From: Corynebacterium sp. CNJ-954 | GTDB taxonomy: Bacteria; Actinomycetota; Actinomycetes; Mycobacteriales; Mycobacteriaceae | Direction of reading: 5' to 3' | Assembly (NCBI RefSeq): GCF_001942345.1 | Contig: NZ_MKKI01000002.1 | Coordinates: 83,660 to 147,659 of the forward strand | Length of the DNA: 64,000 bases | The notes under the pieces: generated by a model | The model's database searches: none | Seen by the model: the letters and a program-made list of their open reading frames with translations, nothing else | Told to the model about the DNA's origin: nothing | Part shown: in pieces, positions 33,679 to 42,886 of the stretch | Layout: the number at the start of each line of letters is the position of its first letter | Numbering within the stretch: the first letter of the stretch is position 1 | Made by a program: the position numbers and the translations under genes

Positions 33679-35536
33679 CGGTAAACTTCACCGTCTGCGA
33701 GGTCTGCCGTCCGTACCGGTCGGTGCCCGTGACCTCGGCGGTGTGTTCACCGACAGTCAGGTCGTCCGGCAGCGTCGCACGCCAGACATGCGGGCTGGCC
33801 TGGGCGACGTTGCCGGTCGAACTCAGGTTGTGCGTGGCGGAGACAGTTTCCGTGTACTCCCAGTCCTTGTTCAATGTCTCTCCCTCGGCCGGCTGCGTGT
33901 GCTCGGCATCGACAGCCTCACCATTGATCGTGACCTGAACGTCCGCGGCTGTGGAACCGCCGAAGAAACTGGTCGTCAGGAAGGACTCTCCGCCGCCGAC
34001 ATCCTTCCGGGACACCTCCAGCGGGTTGATCTGTTCCGGGGCATCCCCCTGTTTGTCGCTGTCCTGCCACTGCTGTGCTTTCTCGGCCCAGGTACGCCAG
34101 GTCGGCGAGTTGATCCCGGTCAGGAACTGGTGGTCCTGCTTCTCATTACGCACGGTGTAGTACTCACTGCGGCCGGTGCCGTCGAACTCGAAGGTCAGCA
34201 CGCCCGGCTCGGCGGCGTCCGATGTGTAGGCGTGGGGGACGCCATTGTCGTTGAGCTCACCGGAGTACCAGTCGCCGGACACCGCGCCGGCGATGATCTG
34301 GTCGTGGCTGAGCTGGGTGATCGGGCTCTGCTCGTTGTCGGCCCATTCTGCACGCTGTTCCCCGGCCAGGAGGTGTTCGAGGGTGTGGGTGTGCCCGCCG
34401 ACAGTCACCGCAGTGGGGTGGTCGGCGAGGATGTCGTACAGGTCGTTGGCGTTGTCGGTCACGACCTCCTGGTAGCTGACGATCGGCGCGTGCGCGGCGA
34501 TCACGATCTGCTGGTCCGGGTCGACTGTCGCCAGGTCATTTCTGAGCCAGTCCAGCTGTTGATCGTCGATCTTCTCGTCGTATCCGCCGTTTCCGGTGCC
34601 GTCGTCGCCGTGGTAGACGATGTTGTCCAGGGCCACGAAGTGGGTCTCGCCGACGTCGTAGGAGTAGTACGGTGCGCCGAAATCCCGTCGGTAGGTGTCG
34701 GTGGCGTTGACGTCGGACGTGGCGTCGTAGTCGATGTCGTGGTTCCCCGGCAGCGCACGGACGGGTCCGTTGGCGCCGCTGTACAGCTGTTTCAGGTCCG
34801 GATTGAGGCTGAGGTCGTCGCCCACGTTGTCGCCGAGCAACAGGATTCCGCAGCCTGCGTAGTCGTTTCGGGCGGCGAGATCCGCCGGGGCGCCTTTCCG
34901 CGCGTACTCGACTTCCTGTTTGTCGTAGGTCTGCGTGTCCGCGGCGATGGGGCAGGACTGCTCCGGGGCCGCGGTTGCCTTGGACGCCGCGAGCGGGAAG
35001 TTCACTGCGGTGGGGACGGGGCCGGACGGTTCGAGGCCACCGAATTCGAGATCCGGTGAGCCCTCCGGATAGTGCTGGTAGCTGAACTGGGCGAAGTTGT
35101 TCTCGTCGACGGGGACCTGCCAGCCCGCGGGCTGGGTCACCGACACCGACATGTTGTCGCGGACCGGGAGCTCATAGCGGCCGGTGTCGTCGGTGGTGGT
35201 TACCTCGAGGCCGTTGGAGACGCTGACCCCGGGGATGCCGGCTTCGTCGCCGTCAAGTGTGGAGTTCTTGTTGGCGTCGTCGAAGACGCGACCGGTGAAG
35301 ATACTCTGGTCATTGGCTTCACCGTCGACGACCTCGACAGAGCCCTCGTAGAGTCCCTCGTTACCGGACGGGTCGGTGGGGACGGAGGACCCCGGACGTG
35401 AGCTTGAACCGGGCAGTGCGGAACCGTCCTGGGCGTAGGCGGGCGTGTGGGCTGGTGTGACGGTGAGGATCACGGCAGCGGCGAGGGCGGTACCGAGGGG
35501 TGCGCGTAGCACGCGTGAGGGCATGCGTGAGGGCAT
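33659..35536 (-). CDS. secreted calcineurin-like metallophosphoesterase
   Basis: A 625-residue exported phosphoesterase. The signal peptide runs to about AYAQ (residue 36), beginning with a duplicated MPSR. An N-terminal Cna-B/SdrD-like beta domain (FTGRVFDDANKNSTLDGDEA) precedes the metallophosphoesterase core, with ADTQTYDKQEV, GDNVGDDLSLN, GNHDIDYD, AAHAPI and GGHTHTLEHL as metal-binding motifs, then a C-terminal beta domain ending in VKFTVTEDDQ. The DxQ first motif is usual in this subgroup. The role is probably phosphate scavenging or cell-surface phosphodiester turnover; substrate unknown. Confidence 0.87.
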   Translation of the reverse strand: MPSRMPSRVLRAPLGTALAAAVILTVTPAHTPAYAQDGSALPGSSSRPGSSVPTDPSGNEGLYEGSVEVVDGEANDQSIFTGRVFDDANKNSTLDGDEAGIPGVSVSNGLEVTTTDDTGRYELPVRDNMSVSVTQPAGWQVPVDENNFAQFSYQHYPEGSPDLEFGGLEPSGPVPTAVNFPLAASKATAAPEQSCPIAADTQTYDKQEVEYARKGAPADLAARNDYAGCGILLLGDNVGDDLSLNPDLKQLYSGANGPVRALPGNHDIDYDATSDVNATDTYRRDFGAPYYSYDVGETHFVALDNIVYHGDDGTGNGGYDEKIDDQQLDWLRNDLATVDPDQQIVIAAHAPIVSYQEVVTDNANDLYDILADHPTAVTVGGHTHTLEHLLAGEQRAEWADNEQSPITQLSHDQIIAGAVSGDWYSGELNDNGVPHAYTSDAAEPGVLTFEFDGTGRSEYYTVRNEKQDHQFLTGINSPTWRTWAEKAQQWQDSDKQGDAPEQINPLEVSRKDVGGGESFLTTSFFGGSTAADVQVTINGEAVDAEHTQPAEGETLNKDWEYTETVSATHNLSSTGNVAQASPHVWRATLPDDLTVGEHTAEVTGTDRYGRQTSQTVKFTVTEDDQ

Positions 35537-35635
35537 GGGGGCATTCTCCTGTCAGGGAACTGATGGTCGGCATGTGCCGCCACACAGTCTGGGCGGTACC
35601 GGTGTCACCGTGGTGACTGCGCAGGAGAGGACAGG

Positions 35636-36529
35636 TCAACGGGTGATGAACAGGTCGTGATGCCGCTCGGTCAGCATCGCCACCAGCGCCGTCGCCGCCG
35701 GGCTCGGGTTGAAGTCGCTCCAGGCCAGGTGCTGGATGCGTGAGGGGCCGTCGGACACCTCGAGAATCCGCAGGTGATCGCCCTCAGGGACAGTGTCGCG
35801 GGACAGGAGGGCGACGGCGAGCCCCTGCCGGACCACCTCCAGCATGAAGGTGGTGTCCACCGCCTCGAAGGCGACCTCGCGGGTCAGGCCGGCGTCGCGG
35901 AACGCTATGTCGGACTGCACCCGGCCCGGGGTGTCGACGGGGAAGTCCACGAACGGTTCACCGTCCAGGTCGGCCAGGCGGATACTGCCGTGTCCGGCGA
36001 GTCGGTGCTGTGCGCCGACGACGGCGACGAGGTTCTCGCGGACGAGTTCGCGACTGCGGACTCCGCGGGGCGGTTGTCCGGACGGCAGACCAAGCACCGC
36101 GACGTCCATCCCTCCGGAGCGGATGGCGGCGACGAACTCATCGCTGCCGCCACCGAGCAGGCGGATCTTCACCGCCGGGTGGGCTCGGTGGAACTGGCCG
36201 AGGACGGCAGGGACGTCGACGGCGGTCACCGTGGGAATCGCCCCGATCGTCACGGTCCCGCGGATCTGACCGGTCGCTGCAGCGGCCTCGGCGACAGCGC
36301 GGTCGGCGGCATCCAGGCTGGCCTGTGCCGACGGCAGGAACGCTGCACCGGCGTCGGTCAGTTCAACCCGCCTGCTGGTGCGGGCGAACAGCTGCACACC
36401 GAGTTCATGCTCCAGCGCCTTGATCTGGTGACTCATCGCCGACTGCACGATATGGCAGCGCTCCGCCGCTCGGGTGAAGTTGCGGGTCTCGGCGACCGCC
36501 AGGACGTACCTCAGTTGCTGCAGTTCCAT
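35636..36529 (-). CDS. LysR-family transcriptional regulator
   Basis: A 297-residue LysR regulator. The N-terminal winged helix is MELQQLRYVLAVAETRNFTR with AERCHIVQSAMSHQIKALEH, followed by the LysR substrate-binding domain (RGTVTIGAIPTVTAVDVPAV). It is divergent from the EamA/NAD(P)-binding/MFS operon, the usual arrangement for LysR control of a target operon from the shared promoter (36530-36599). Confidence 0.9.
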   Translation of the reverse strand: MELQQLRYVLAVAETRNFTRAAERCHIVQSAMSHQIKALEHELGVQLFARTSRRVELTDAGAAFLPSAQASLDAADRAVAEAAAATGQIRGTVTIGAIPTVTAVDVPAVLGQFHRAHPAVKIRLLGGGSDEFVAAIRSGGMDVAVLGLPSGQPPRGVRSRELVRENLVAVVGAQHRLAGHGSIRLADLDGEPFVDFPVDTPGRVQSDIAFRDAGLTREVAFEAVDTTFMLEVVRQGLAVALLSRDTVPEGDHLRILEVSDGPSRIQHLAWSDFNPSPAATALVAMLTERHHDLFITR

Positions 36530-36599
36530 GGATCAATCATGAATCACGATCGGTGGAATGAAAAACATGTGTTGGACTCATGGCTTGTCGCGGCTGACG

Positions 36600-37619
36600 A
36601 TGAAAGGCATGAGAGCAACAGCAGCAAGCACAGCGGCGGCAGCGGCAGCAGCGCCCCAGCATCAGCCATCCTCTCCGTCGGGTGCCCCGTCACCGGCGAC
36701 AGGGAGCGCACGCGTGGGGTGGACCGCGCTGACCGCGATCACCCCGGCAGTGTGGGGAACGACCTACATCGTGACCACACACATGCTGCCGGAGGGGCAC
36801 CCGATGTTCGCGGCGATGATGCGGGCCCTGCCCGCCGGACTGATCGCCCTGCTCCTGGCACGCCGACTGCCGCGTGGATCCTGGTGGTGGAAGAGCCTGG
36901 TGCTCGGCACCCTGAACATGGCGGCGTTCTTCCCGCTGCTCTTCCTCACCGCCCAGCACCTGCCCGGCGGGGTCGCCGCCACGCTGAACGCCTCCCAGCC
37001 CATCGTCGTCGCCTTCCTTGCCGTGGCGATCCTGCACGAGAAACTCTCGGTGTGGCGACTGGGGTGGGGGATCGCCGGCGTCGGCGGTGTGGCCCTGGTT
37101 GTGCTCGGTCCCGGCGCGGGACTGGACCTTGTCGGCCTGTTGGCCGGTATCGGTGCCGCTGCGTCGATGGGTACCGGGGTGGTGCTCACCAAGAAATGGG
37201 GCAGACCGGACGGTGTCAGTGCCACCGCTCTCGCGGGGTGGCAGCTCACCGCCGCCGGGCTTGTCCTGCTCATTCCCGCCCTCGTCGTCGACGGTGTGCC
37301 GGATGGGATCGACGGCACGGCAGTCGCCGGATACCTCTGGCTCGGGCTGGTCGGCGGACTGATGACCTACACCATCTGGTTCTCCGGCATCCGACGCCTC
37401 CCGGTCACCGCGACCGCGTTGCTGGGGCTGTTGTCCCCGTTGGTGGCTGCGGTGTTGGGGGCCGTCCTCGCCGGGGAGTCGCTCGGCACCGTCCAGTTGG
37501 CCGGGTTTGCCCTGGCGTTGTCGGCGATGGTGGCGGGCCAGCTCCCGCCACCGCGGAAGAAGAAACAACACACAGCGAACCTACGTACGGACAACTCACC
37601 GGAAGGAACTGACTCATGA
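36600..37619 (+). CDS. EamA/DMT-family exporter
   Basis: A 10-span drug/metabolite transporter of about 339 residues (RhtA/YdcZ-like efflux). It has two EamA halves; the first starts ITPAVWGTTYIVTTHMLPEG and the second after TGVVLTKKWGRPDGVS. An alanine/proline-rich leader of about 45 residues precedes span 1. The start could be ATG 36600, 36609 or further upstream; no ribosome binding site decides it. The stop overlaps the next gene (ATGA). Under LysR control, so probably an efflux system for a small metabolite. Confidence 0.85.
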   Translation: MKGMRATAASTAAAAAAAPQHQPSSPSGAPSPATGSARVGWTALTAITPAVWGTTYIVTTHMLPEGHPMFAAMMRALPAGLIALLLARRLPRGSWWWKSLVLGTLNMAAFFPLLFLTAQHLPGGVAATLNASQPIVVAFLAVAILHEKLSVWRLGWGIAGVGGVALVVLGPGAGLDLVGLLAGIGAAASMGTGVVLTKKWGRPDGVSATALAGWQLTAAGLVLLIPALVVDGVPDGIDGTAVAGYLWLGLVGGLMTYTIWFSGIRRLPVTATALLGLLSPLVAAVLGAVLAGESLGTVQLAGFALALSAMVAGQLPPPRKKKQHTANLRTDNSPEGTDS

Positions 37620-38269
37620 ACATTGTCGTCATCGGAGCGACAGGAATGGCGGGCAGCGCCATTGTCGCTGAAGCCCTGTCCCGCGGACACCACGTCACCG
37701 CCGCGTCGCGGCACGCGCAGGGGCGTGGAAATGATCTGCTTCGGACCATCGTCCTGGACATCGCCTCACCGGACGCGGTCACGGAGCTGCCGCAGGTTCT
37801 CGTCGGCGTCGACGCAGTGGTGCTGGCCGTGCGGCCGTCGCCAGGCTCGGAGCACCTCATGGGGTCGATGACCGCCACCGTCCTCGACGCCGCAGACGCC
37901 GCAGACTGCGCCGGCACCCGTGTCCTGGTCATCGGTGGTTCAGCGCCCCTACGTTCGCCGGACGATCCGGACCGTCTCCTCATCGACGACACCCGGTACA
38001 TCCCCGAAGCCTGGCGACCGATCGCCGGAGCGAGTCTGGACCAGTTCCAGGTGTGCATGGAGCACAGGCACACCCGGTGGACGTATCTCAGTCCGTCGGC
38101 GATCTTCGAGCCGGGGGAGGACACCGGCGGATATCGGCGTGGGACAACCACATTGCTGACGGACAAGCACGGTCAGTCCCGTGTCACCCCCGGTGACCTG
38201 GCCCTGGCCGCCGTCGACGAGATCGAGGAGCCCGGCGATGACTCGCACATCACCGTCATCGGACGCTGA
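37616..38269 (+). CDS. NAD(P)-binding Rossmann protein (NmrA/SDR-like)
   Basis: A 217-residue atypical SDR that begins NIVVIGATGMAGSAIVAEAL with the GATGMAG nucleotide-binding motif, followed by IVLDIASPDAVTE. It has the WTYLSPSAIFEPGEDTGGYR signature of the NAD(P)H-binding domain family. Reductase, epimerase or sensor function cannot be separated by eye. It overlaps eamA upstream by ATGA and the MFS gene downstream by 32 bases, so all three genes are coupled. Confidence 0.82.
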   Translation: MNIVVIGATGMAGSAIVAEALSRGHHVTAASRHAQGRGNDLLRTIVLDIASPDAVTELPQVLVGVDAVVLAVRPSPGSEHLMGSMTATVLDAADAADCAGTRVLVIGGSAPLRSPDDPDRLLIDDTRYIPEAWRPIAGASLDQFQVCMEHRHTRWTYLSPSAIFEPGEDTGGYRRGTTTLLTDKHGQSRVTPGDLALAAVDEIEEPGDDSHITVIGR

Positions 38270-39665
38270 CTGCGGCCAGGCTCCGGACACCGGACCGTCC
38301 GGCGTGTTCGCACCACCACTGCGACTGCTCACCCTCGGGTTGCTGGTCTCGGTCGGCATCGTGGCGTTCGACGGCCTCGGGGTCACCACCGCGATGCCGC
38401 GGATCGCCTCCGACCTGGGCGGGATGTCGACCTACGGCTGGGCGGTGTCGGCTCTGATGCTCGCCAGCGTCGTCGGTACGGTCGTCGGTGGTTACCTCGC
38501 CGACCGGACGGGGCCGCGGAGACCGTATCTTGCGGGACTGGTGGTCTTCATCGCCGGGCTGTTGATCTCGGCCACGGCCCCGGCCTGGCCGATCTTCCTG
38601 CCGGGGCGTGCGGTGCAGGGACTCGGCGTGGGGGCGGTGATGAGCATGGCCTATGTGGTCGTGGCGATCGCGTTCCCGCAGCGACTGCAGGCCCGGGCGC
38701 TGGCACTGTTGTCGGGCGCTTGGACGGTTCCGGCACTGGTGGGGCCGATGGTCTCCGGAGTGCTCACCGAGACTGCGTCCTGGCGCTTGCTCTTCCTGGG
38801 CCTGGTGCCGTTGGTCCTCGTCGTCGCGGTGATCACCGTGCCCGGCGTGCCGACACAGGACGCTCCGGCAGGCCGAGCACCGGGGGTGTCGCGGAACCTT
38901 GTCTTCAGTATCGGCCTGGCGGTCTCCGCCGGAGTGCTGCTTGCCGGACTTGAACAACACAACATGGTTGCTCTGGCGGTCATGGTCATCCTTGGTGCGG
39001 TGGTGATGATCTGGACGTTGCGTGAGGCCACCCCGGAAGGAACTCTTCGGGCGCGCCGCGGTGTGCCGGCCGGTATCGCCACACGCCTGATCCTCTCCAT
39101 GTCGTTCTTCGGGATCGAGACGTTCCTGCCTCTGGCGATGACAGGGCTGCGTGGGGCCGGCACTCTGCTCGCAGGTGCCGGCGTTGCCGCCGGCGCGCTG
39201 GTGTGGGTCGGCGGATCAATGCTGCAGAGTCGACGCGAGATGTGCCAGGGGACGGTGACGCGCCGGGGTGATTCGATGATTGGTCTGGTCATCCTGGCAG
39301 TGGGCATCGCCGTCATCGCCGTGACCCTGCTGGGGGAGGCACTCCCGGTGGGTGTCGCCATCGTCGGATGGATGATCGGCGGGTTCGGCATGGGGCTGGC
39401 CTACAACGCCAGCACCGCCGTGACGTTCAGTGAGACCAGCGGGGACGCCTCGGGCCAGATGAGCGGCACCATCCAGATGGCCCAGACGCTCGGCACCGCC
39501 CTGGCCGCCGGTATAGGGACCGCGGTGATCGGTGGTGCCGGAGATAGCGCTGAACTGCGTACCCCGATGATTGCGATCTTCGCGCTGGCAGGCGCTTTCG
39601 CACTGGTTGCGGTGCCGCTGGCGATGAGGATCCGGACGGAGGTTCCGTCTGGAACTCGGGTGTGA
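38238..39665 (+). CDS. MFS transporter (DHA2-like)
   Basis: A 475-residue, multi-span permease. ATG 38238 is chosen after GAGGAG at a 7-base spacing, beginning MTRTSPSSDADCGQAPDTG, and lies within the end of the previous gene. Motif A is YLADRTGPRRPYLAGL, and GRAVQGLGVGAVMSMAYVVV follows. A cysteine-containing cytoplasmic loop SRREMCQGTVTRRGD is in the second half. Third gene of the LysR-linked operon, so the operon carries two different efflux-type permeases. Confidence 0.85.
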   Translation: MTRTSPSSDADCGQAPDTGPSGVFAPPLRLLTLGLLVSVGIVAFDGLGVTTAMPRIASDLGGMSTYGWAVSALMLASVVGTVVGGYLADRTGPRRPYLAGLVVFIAGLLISATAPAWPIFLPGRAVQGLGVGAVMSMAYVVVAIAFPQRLQARALALLSGAWTVPALVGPMVSGVLTETASWRLLFLGLVPLVLVVAVITVPGVPTQDAPAGRAPGVSRNLVFSIGLAVSAGVLLAGLEQHNMVALAVMVILGAVVMIWTLREATPEGTLRARRGVPAGIATRLILSMSFFGIETFLPLAMTGLRGAGTLLAGAGVAAGALVWVGGSMLQSRREMCQGTVTRRGDSMIGLVILAVGIAVIAVTLLGEALPVGVAIVGWMIGGFGMGLAYNASTAVTFSETSGDASGQMSGTIQMAQTLGTALAAGIGTAVIGGAGDSAELRTPMIAIFALAGAFALVAVPLAMRIRTEVPSGTRV

Positions 39666-39914
39666 GTGGAACCTTGGTGGCATCGGTGGAGCAGACTTCA
39701 GTGGATGTTGGACCGGATCGTCAGTGAGGACCGGATCGGAGAAGTGACGGGGCTCCGGCTCCTTCCTGTGATCACCCAATCATCCTTGTCCAGTGAGGAT
39801 GACCGCAGACTGGCCGAAACAGTTGATGCTCTTGTCGAGAGCCGTTCGGACATCACAACCCCTTCCACTGCCGCTGACTCGATGTCAGCATCGAAGGAGA
39901 ATGAAGACCTATGA
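39666..39914 (+). CDS. hypothetical protein
   Basis: Possible 82-residue protein if started at GTG 39666 directly after the MFS stop, or 69 residues from ATG 39705. The aromatic start MEPWWHRWSRLQWMLDRIVS gives way to a hydrophilic, serine-rich C-terminus. No family is recognised. Its stop overlaps the start of the next small gene (ATGA), which favours a real coding pair. Confidence 0.45.
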   Translation: MEPWWHRWSRLQWMLDRIVSEDRIGEVTGLRLLPVITQSSLSSEDDRRLAETVDALVESRSDITTPSTAADSMSASKENEDL

Positions 39915-40093
39915 GCGGGTTCTACATCAGCGACGCACAGTTTGAAGAGAGCAAACGTGAGTCTCTGGAGGAGACACGACGGTTCATTCGAGAGAAGTTT
40001 CCGGACCTGGATGAAGTCCGTGAAGCGCGCAAGGCTGGCGTCGAGCAGCCGAAGCGCCGTCGCTGCCCAGCTCGACTGTTCAGCACAGGCTAG
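39911..40093 (+). CDS. hypothetical protein
   Basis: A 60-residue, charged helical protein (MSGFYISDAQFEESKRESLE, then TRRFIREKFPDLDEVREARK) with an arginine-rich end. It starts within the stop of the preceding small gene and GAAGGAGA lies upstream. The two-gene size and coupling resemble a toxin-antitoxin pair, but there is no sequence motif to support that. Confidence 0.45.
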   Translation: MSGFYISDAQFEESKRESLEETRRFIREKFPDLDEVREARKAGVEQPKRRRCPARLFSTG

Positions 40094-40382
40094 ACCTGTG
40101 GAGCCTGAGAACTTCGACCAGCTTCCACGGTGCCCTACTGGAGACCTGAACTAGGATCGACAGCCTCTTCGTCGTCCCCGTGTCCATATGGGGTGGCGTC
40201 AGGAACGGCAGAACCTTTGGTAAACGGTTGTGTAGAGTCCCAGAAAATGGTCTTGTTGGTGGTCGAAAGAGCAGATGGGGGGGGGGGGGGATTGTGGTGG
40301 ATCTCCGCCGTACACTTGACACAGCGGAAGATCATCCAGGCACTCGCTACAAAGAGGAAGCACCCGCCTGGGTGGGGCCTCG
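40094..40382. other. intergenic region with poly-G tract
   Basis: A 289-bp stretch between the two small plus-strand genes and a convergent secreted protein gene. No convincing coding frame. It contains a run of 14 G at 40277-40290 and otherwise mixed composition, less GC-rich than the neighbours. Confidence 0.5.
40277..40290. repeat. homopolymer tract of 14 G
   Basis: Fourteen consecutive G on the plus strand. Such tracts are prone to slippage in replication and in sequencing. It is about 90 bases from the stop of the convergent secreted protein gene and about 180 bases past the stop of the small plus-strand gene, so it is not within a recognised promoter. Confidence 0.9.
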
Positions 40383-40757
40383 CTAGCGCGTGATCACGCG
40401 GGAGGCACTGTTGACCACGGCTCCGCCGTCTGAGATCTGCCACCGGTATTCGACACCGGCCCCTGGGTGCCTGGCAGCCCTGCGAACGTCGTTCTCAATG
40501 AGGTGCTCCGCAGCTCCAAGAAACGCGACTGTTGTTGCCGGCCCCACCGTGCTGAGGACAAGGTCCGCCCCTGCACTGGCGATTTCGGCTGACGGTGTCG
40601 CTGCAAGCACCTGCACTGACACCGGGTCAATGTAGATCCGGCCGGACTGCGGATACAGCTGGGTATCACTCGAGGCAGCATGAGCAGCGGGGACAGTCAG
40701 GCTGAGAGTGGCCGCTGCAGTGACGGCTGTTGCGACGAACTTCAGTGAGCGCTTCAT
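40383..40757 (-). CDS. small secreted protein
   Basis: A 124-residue exported protein of unknown function. The signal peptide MKRSLKFVATAVTAAATLSL ends at about VPAAHA-ASS (residue 27). The mature part contains QSGRIYIDPVSVQVLAATPS and an alanine/valine-rich stretch, with an aromatic end YRWQISDGGAVVNSASRVIT; there are no cysteines. The coding end overlaps a 14-bp perfect palindrome CGCGTGATCACGCG (40387-40400). The promoter region 40758-40882 is AT-rich. No neighbour suggests a role. Confidence 0.7.
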   Translation of the reverse strand: MKRSLKFVATAVTAAATLSLTVPAAHAASSDTQLYPQSGRIYIDPVSVQVLAATPSAEIASAGADLVLSTVGPATTVAFLGAAEHLIENDVRRAARHPGAGVEYRWQISDGGAVVNSASRVITR

Positions 40758-40882
40758 AGTTGCTTCCTTTTGATCGGGAGTCGTGATGCTCTAGATATAT
40801 ACCCTTAGAGTAATCTGTGCATCTTTAACCATGAATGTGGACGCAAGAACCTTCATTCGGGGGTGGAGGTCATTTTTGTCCT

Positions 40883-42472
40883 TCACCCGTCGCTCAGAAT
40901 GAACTCCGCAGCCTTCTCACCGATCGCGATCGACGGGGCGTTCGTGTGCCCCCGGATGATCTCCGGCATCACCGAGGCATCGGCGACCCGGAGGCCCTGC
41001 ACGCCACGGACCCGCAGATGCGGGTCGACGACAGACGCCTCATCCGTCCCCATCCGCGCCGTGCTCGTCGGGTGGTACAACGTGTGGGACGCACCGGTCA
41101 GGGCCTCCTCGCAGCGCTGTTCAACCGTCATCTTCTCCCCGCCGGCGGGGACGATGAACCGTCCGCTCCGGCGTGACCGCAGACTCGGCGCATCGAAGAT
41201 CCTGGAGCAGATCTCCAGCCCCGCCAGCATCGTCGCCCGGTCTCTCCCATCCGCGTCGCTGAGATACCGCGGGTCGATCACCGGCTTGACCAGTGGGTCA
41301 GCGGACGCCAGGGCGATCTCACCGCGGCTCTCGGGCTGCAACAGGATCGGGCCCATCGTCAGACCGTGCTCCGGAATGCCGGTCAGCCCTTCGTTGACGT
41401 AGGCGACCGGGGCGTAGATGATCTCCAGGTCAGGAGCGGCAAGGTCAGGCCGGGAGCGGACGAACCCGTAGGCCTCGGCGACGTTCGAGGTCAGCATGCC
41501 CCGTCGCCGCGTGAGGTAACGGGCGAGCTGGGGCAGACTCGTGGCGTCGAACAATGTCCCGGCCTCGGTCGCCACGGCGAACAGTGACACGAGATGATCA
41601 CGCATGTTCTGGCCGACCTCGGGGGAGTCCACCACGGTCTCGATGCCGTGCTGCGCCAGGTGACGGGGATCACCGATACCGGAGAGCATCAGCAGTTGGG
41701 GAGTGTTCACCGCCCCACCGCACAGCACCACCTCACGCCGGGCGCCGACGGAGCATTGCCGACCGTCGTGCAGGTAGTCCACCCCCACGGCCCGGGTTCC
41801 GTCGAAACGCACCCGCGCCGTGTGTGCTTCCGTGCGTACCGTCAGGTTCGGACGCAGCTCGGCGGGACGCAGGTACGCCGTCGCGGTACTGGAGCGCGCG
41901 CCGCGGCGCTCGGTGACCATCGTCTGGGTGAAGCCGTCCGGTGCATCGGCGTTGGCGTCCTCGACGCGGTAGCCCGCCTCCGAGACCGCGCGGAGGAAGG
42001 CCGCGGTGTGCTCGCTGGGGTCGCGCTGGTGCTCGACGGAGACCTCGACCCGGTCCAGGGCGCGTGAGATCTCCGTCCAGGACCACTCCGGCCCGGCGAG
42101 CTCGCCCCACCGGTCGTAGTCCTCGGCGAAACCGACGACCCACATCAAGGCATTGATCGACGAACTGCCGCCGAGGACCTTGCCCCGTGGCCAGTAGATC
42201 GACCGGTCGCGTAGGCCGGGTTGGGCCGTGGTGGCGTAGTCCCAGTCGACGTCCGAGCGGAAGGTCTGGGAGAACGCCGCCGGGACCGTCACGCCCTGTC
42301 CCTTGTCCTTGCCGCCGGCCTCGAGGAGCAGGACGGACCTGGACCCGTCCGCGCTGAGCCGGTTGGCCACCACAGAGCCGGCGGATCCCGCCCCGACCAC
42401 GATGTAGTCGAACATCTCCGGGAACTGCGGCTCGGGGGACCCGCCCGATCCTGGTGTGGGTGTACCTGACAT
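40883..42472 (-). CDS. GMC-family oxidoreductase (choline/alcohol dehydrogenase type)
   Basis: FAD-dependent alcohol oxidoreductase of the glucose-methanol-choline family, 529 residues. The FAD motif is YIVVGAGSAGSVVANRLS, followed by GKVLGGSSSINALMWVVG and the GMC signature GGAVNTPQLLMLSGIGD. The active-site histidine is in YHPTSTARMGTD and the end has DASVMPEIIRGHTNAPSIAI. It is divergent from the TctB/TctA-like and mevalonate genes across 105 bp and may be co-regulated with them. Its substrate is unknown; a short-chain or terpenoid alcohol is possible. Confidence 0.88.
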   Translation of the reverse strand: MSGTPTPGSGGSPEPQFPEMFDYIVVGAGSAGSVVANRLSADGSRSVLLLEAGGKDKGQGVTVPAAFSQTFRSDVDWDYATTAQPGLRDRSIYWPRGKVLGGSSSINALMWVVGFAEDYDRWGELAGPEWSWTEISRALDRVEVSVEHQRDPSEHTAAFLRAVSEAGYRVEDANADAPDGFTQTMVTERRGARSSTATAYLRPAELRPNLTVRTEAHTARVRFDGTRAVGVDYLHDGRQCSVGARREVVLCGGAVNTPQLLMLSGIGDPRHLAQHGIETVVDSPEVGQNMRDHLVSLFAVATEAGTLFDATSLPQLARYLTRRRGMLTSNVAEAYGFVRSRPDLAAPDLEIIYAPVAYVNEGLTGIPEHGLTMGPILLQPESRGEIALASADPLVKPVIDPRYLSDADGRDRATMLAGLEICSRIFDAPSLRSRRSGRFIVPAGGEKMTVEQRCEEALTGASHTLYHPTSTARMGTDEASVVDPHLRVRGVQGLRVADASVMPEIIRGHTNAPSIAIGEKAAEFILSDG

Positions 42473-42577
42473 CAGAAACCTCCGTCGTCAATACTGTTGT
42501 CACTCGAAAGTATCCGATCCGGCGGCGACATGGAGGGGAATGCGGTGAGACGTCACCGACCACTAGAGTTCATAGGT

Positions 42578-42886
42578 ATGCCTTACTCTGATCAAGATCC
42601 CGGCAGCCGGGAGCAGTACATCGAGGTCTGGAACGACCTGGTGTCCACCCGCGACCTGACCTGGTCACTGCTCATCTGCGGGGTCACCACCGCGGCTGCG
42701 TTGGCGGTCGCGACACTCCTCTCCTCCAGCGAGTTCTTCTGGGGACTCGGCGGCGCCGTCGTCGGGTTCGTGATCTGCGTGGCCGTCTTCACGCCGAAAC
42801 GCACCGTACGGATCACCGACGGCACGGCCGGTACCAGCGTCGGCACCACCGACACCACCGCCGGTGAATCAGGAGACCCCGCCTGA
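42578..42886 (+). CDS. TctB-like small permease subunit of the mevalonate operon
   Basis: A 102-residue protein with two predicted spans, SLLICGVTTAAALAVATLL and FFWGLGGAVVGFVICVAVF, and a threonine/glycine-rich C-terminus. Its size and place directly before a TctA-like permease suggest a shortened TctB subunit; typical TctB proteins have four spans and 150-170 residues, so this is inference. A -10-like TAGAGT is 10 bases upstream of ATG 42578. The stop overlaps the next start by one base (TGATG). Confidence 0.6.
   Translation: MPYSDQDPGSREQYIEVWNDLVSTRDLTWSLLICGVTTAAALAVATLLSSSEFFWGLGGAVVGFVICVAVFTPKRTVRITDGTAGTSVGTTDTTAGESGDPA

Noticed and set aside
33743..35059. Plus-strand frame of about 438 codons opposite the phosphoesterase
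   Set aside because: The valine/glycine-rich product is an antisense artefact; the minus frame has a signal peptide and all metallophosphoesterase motifs.
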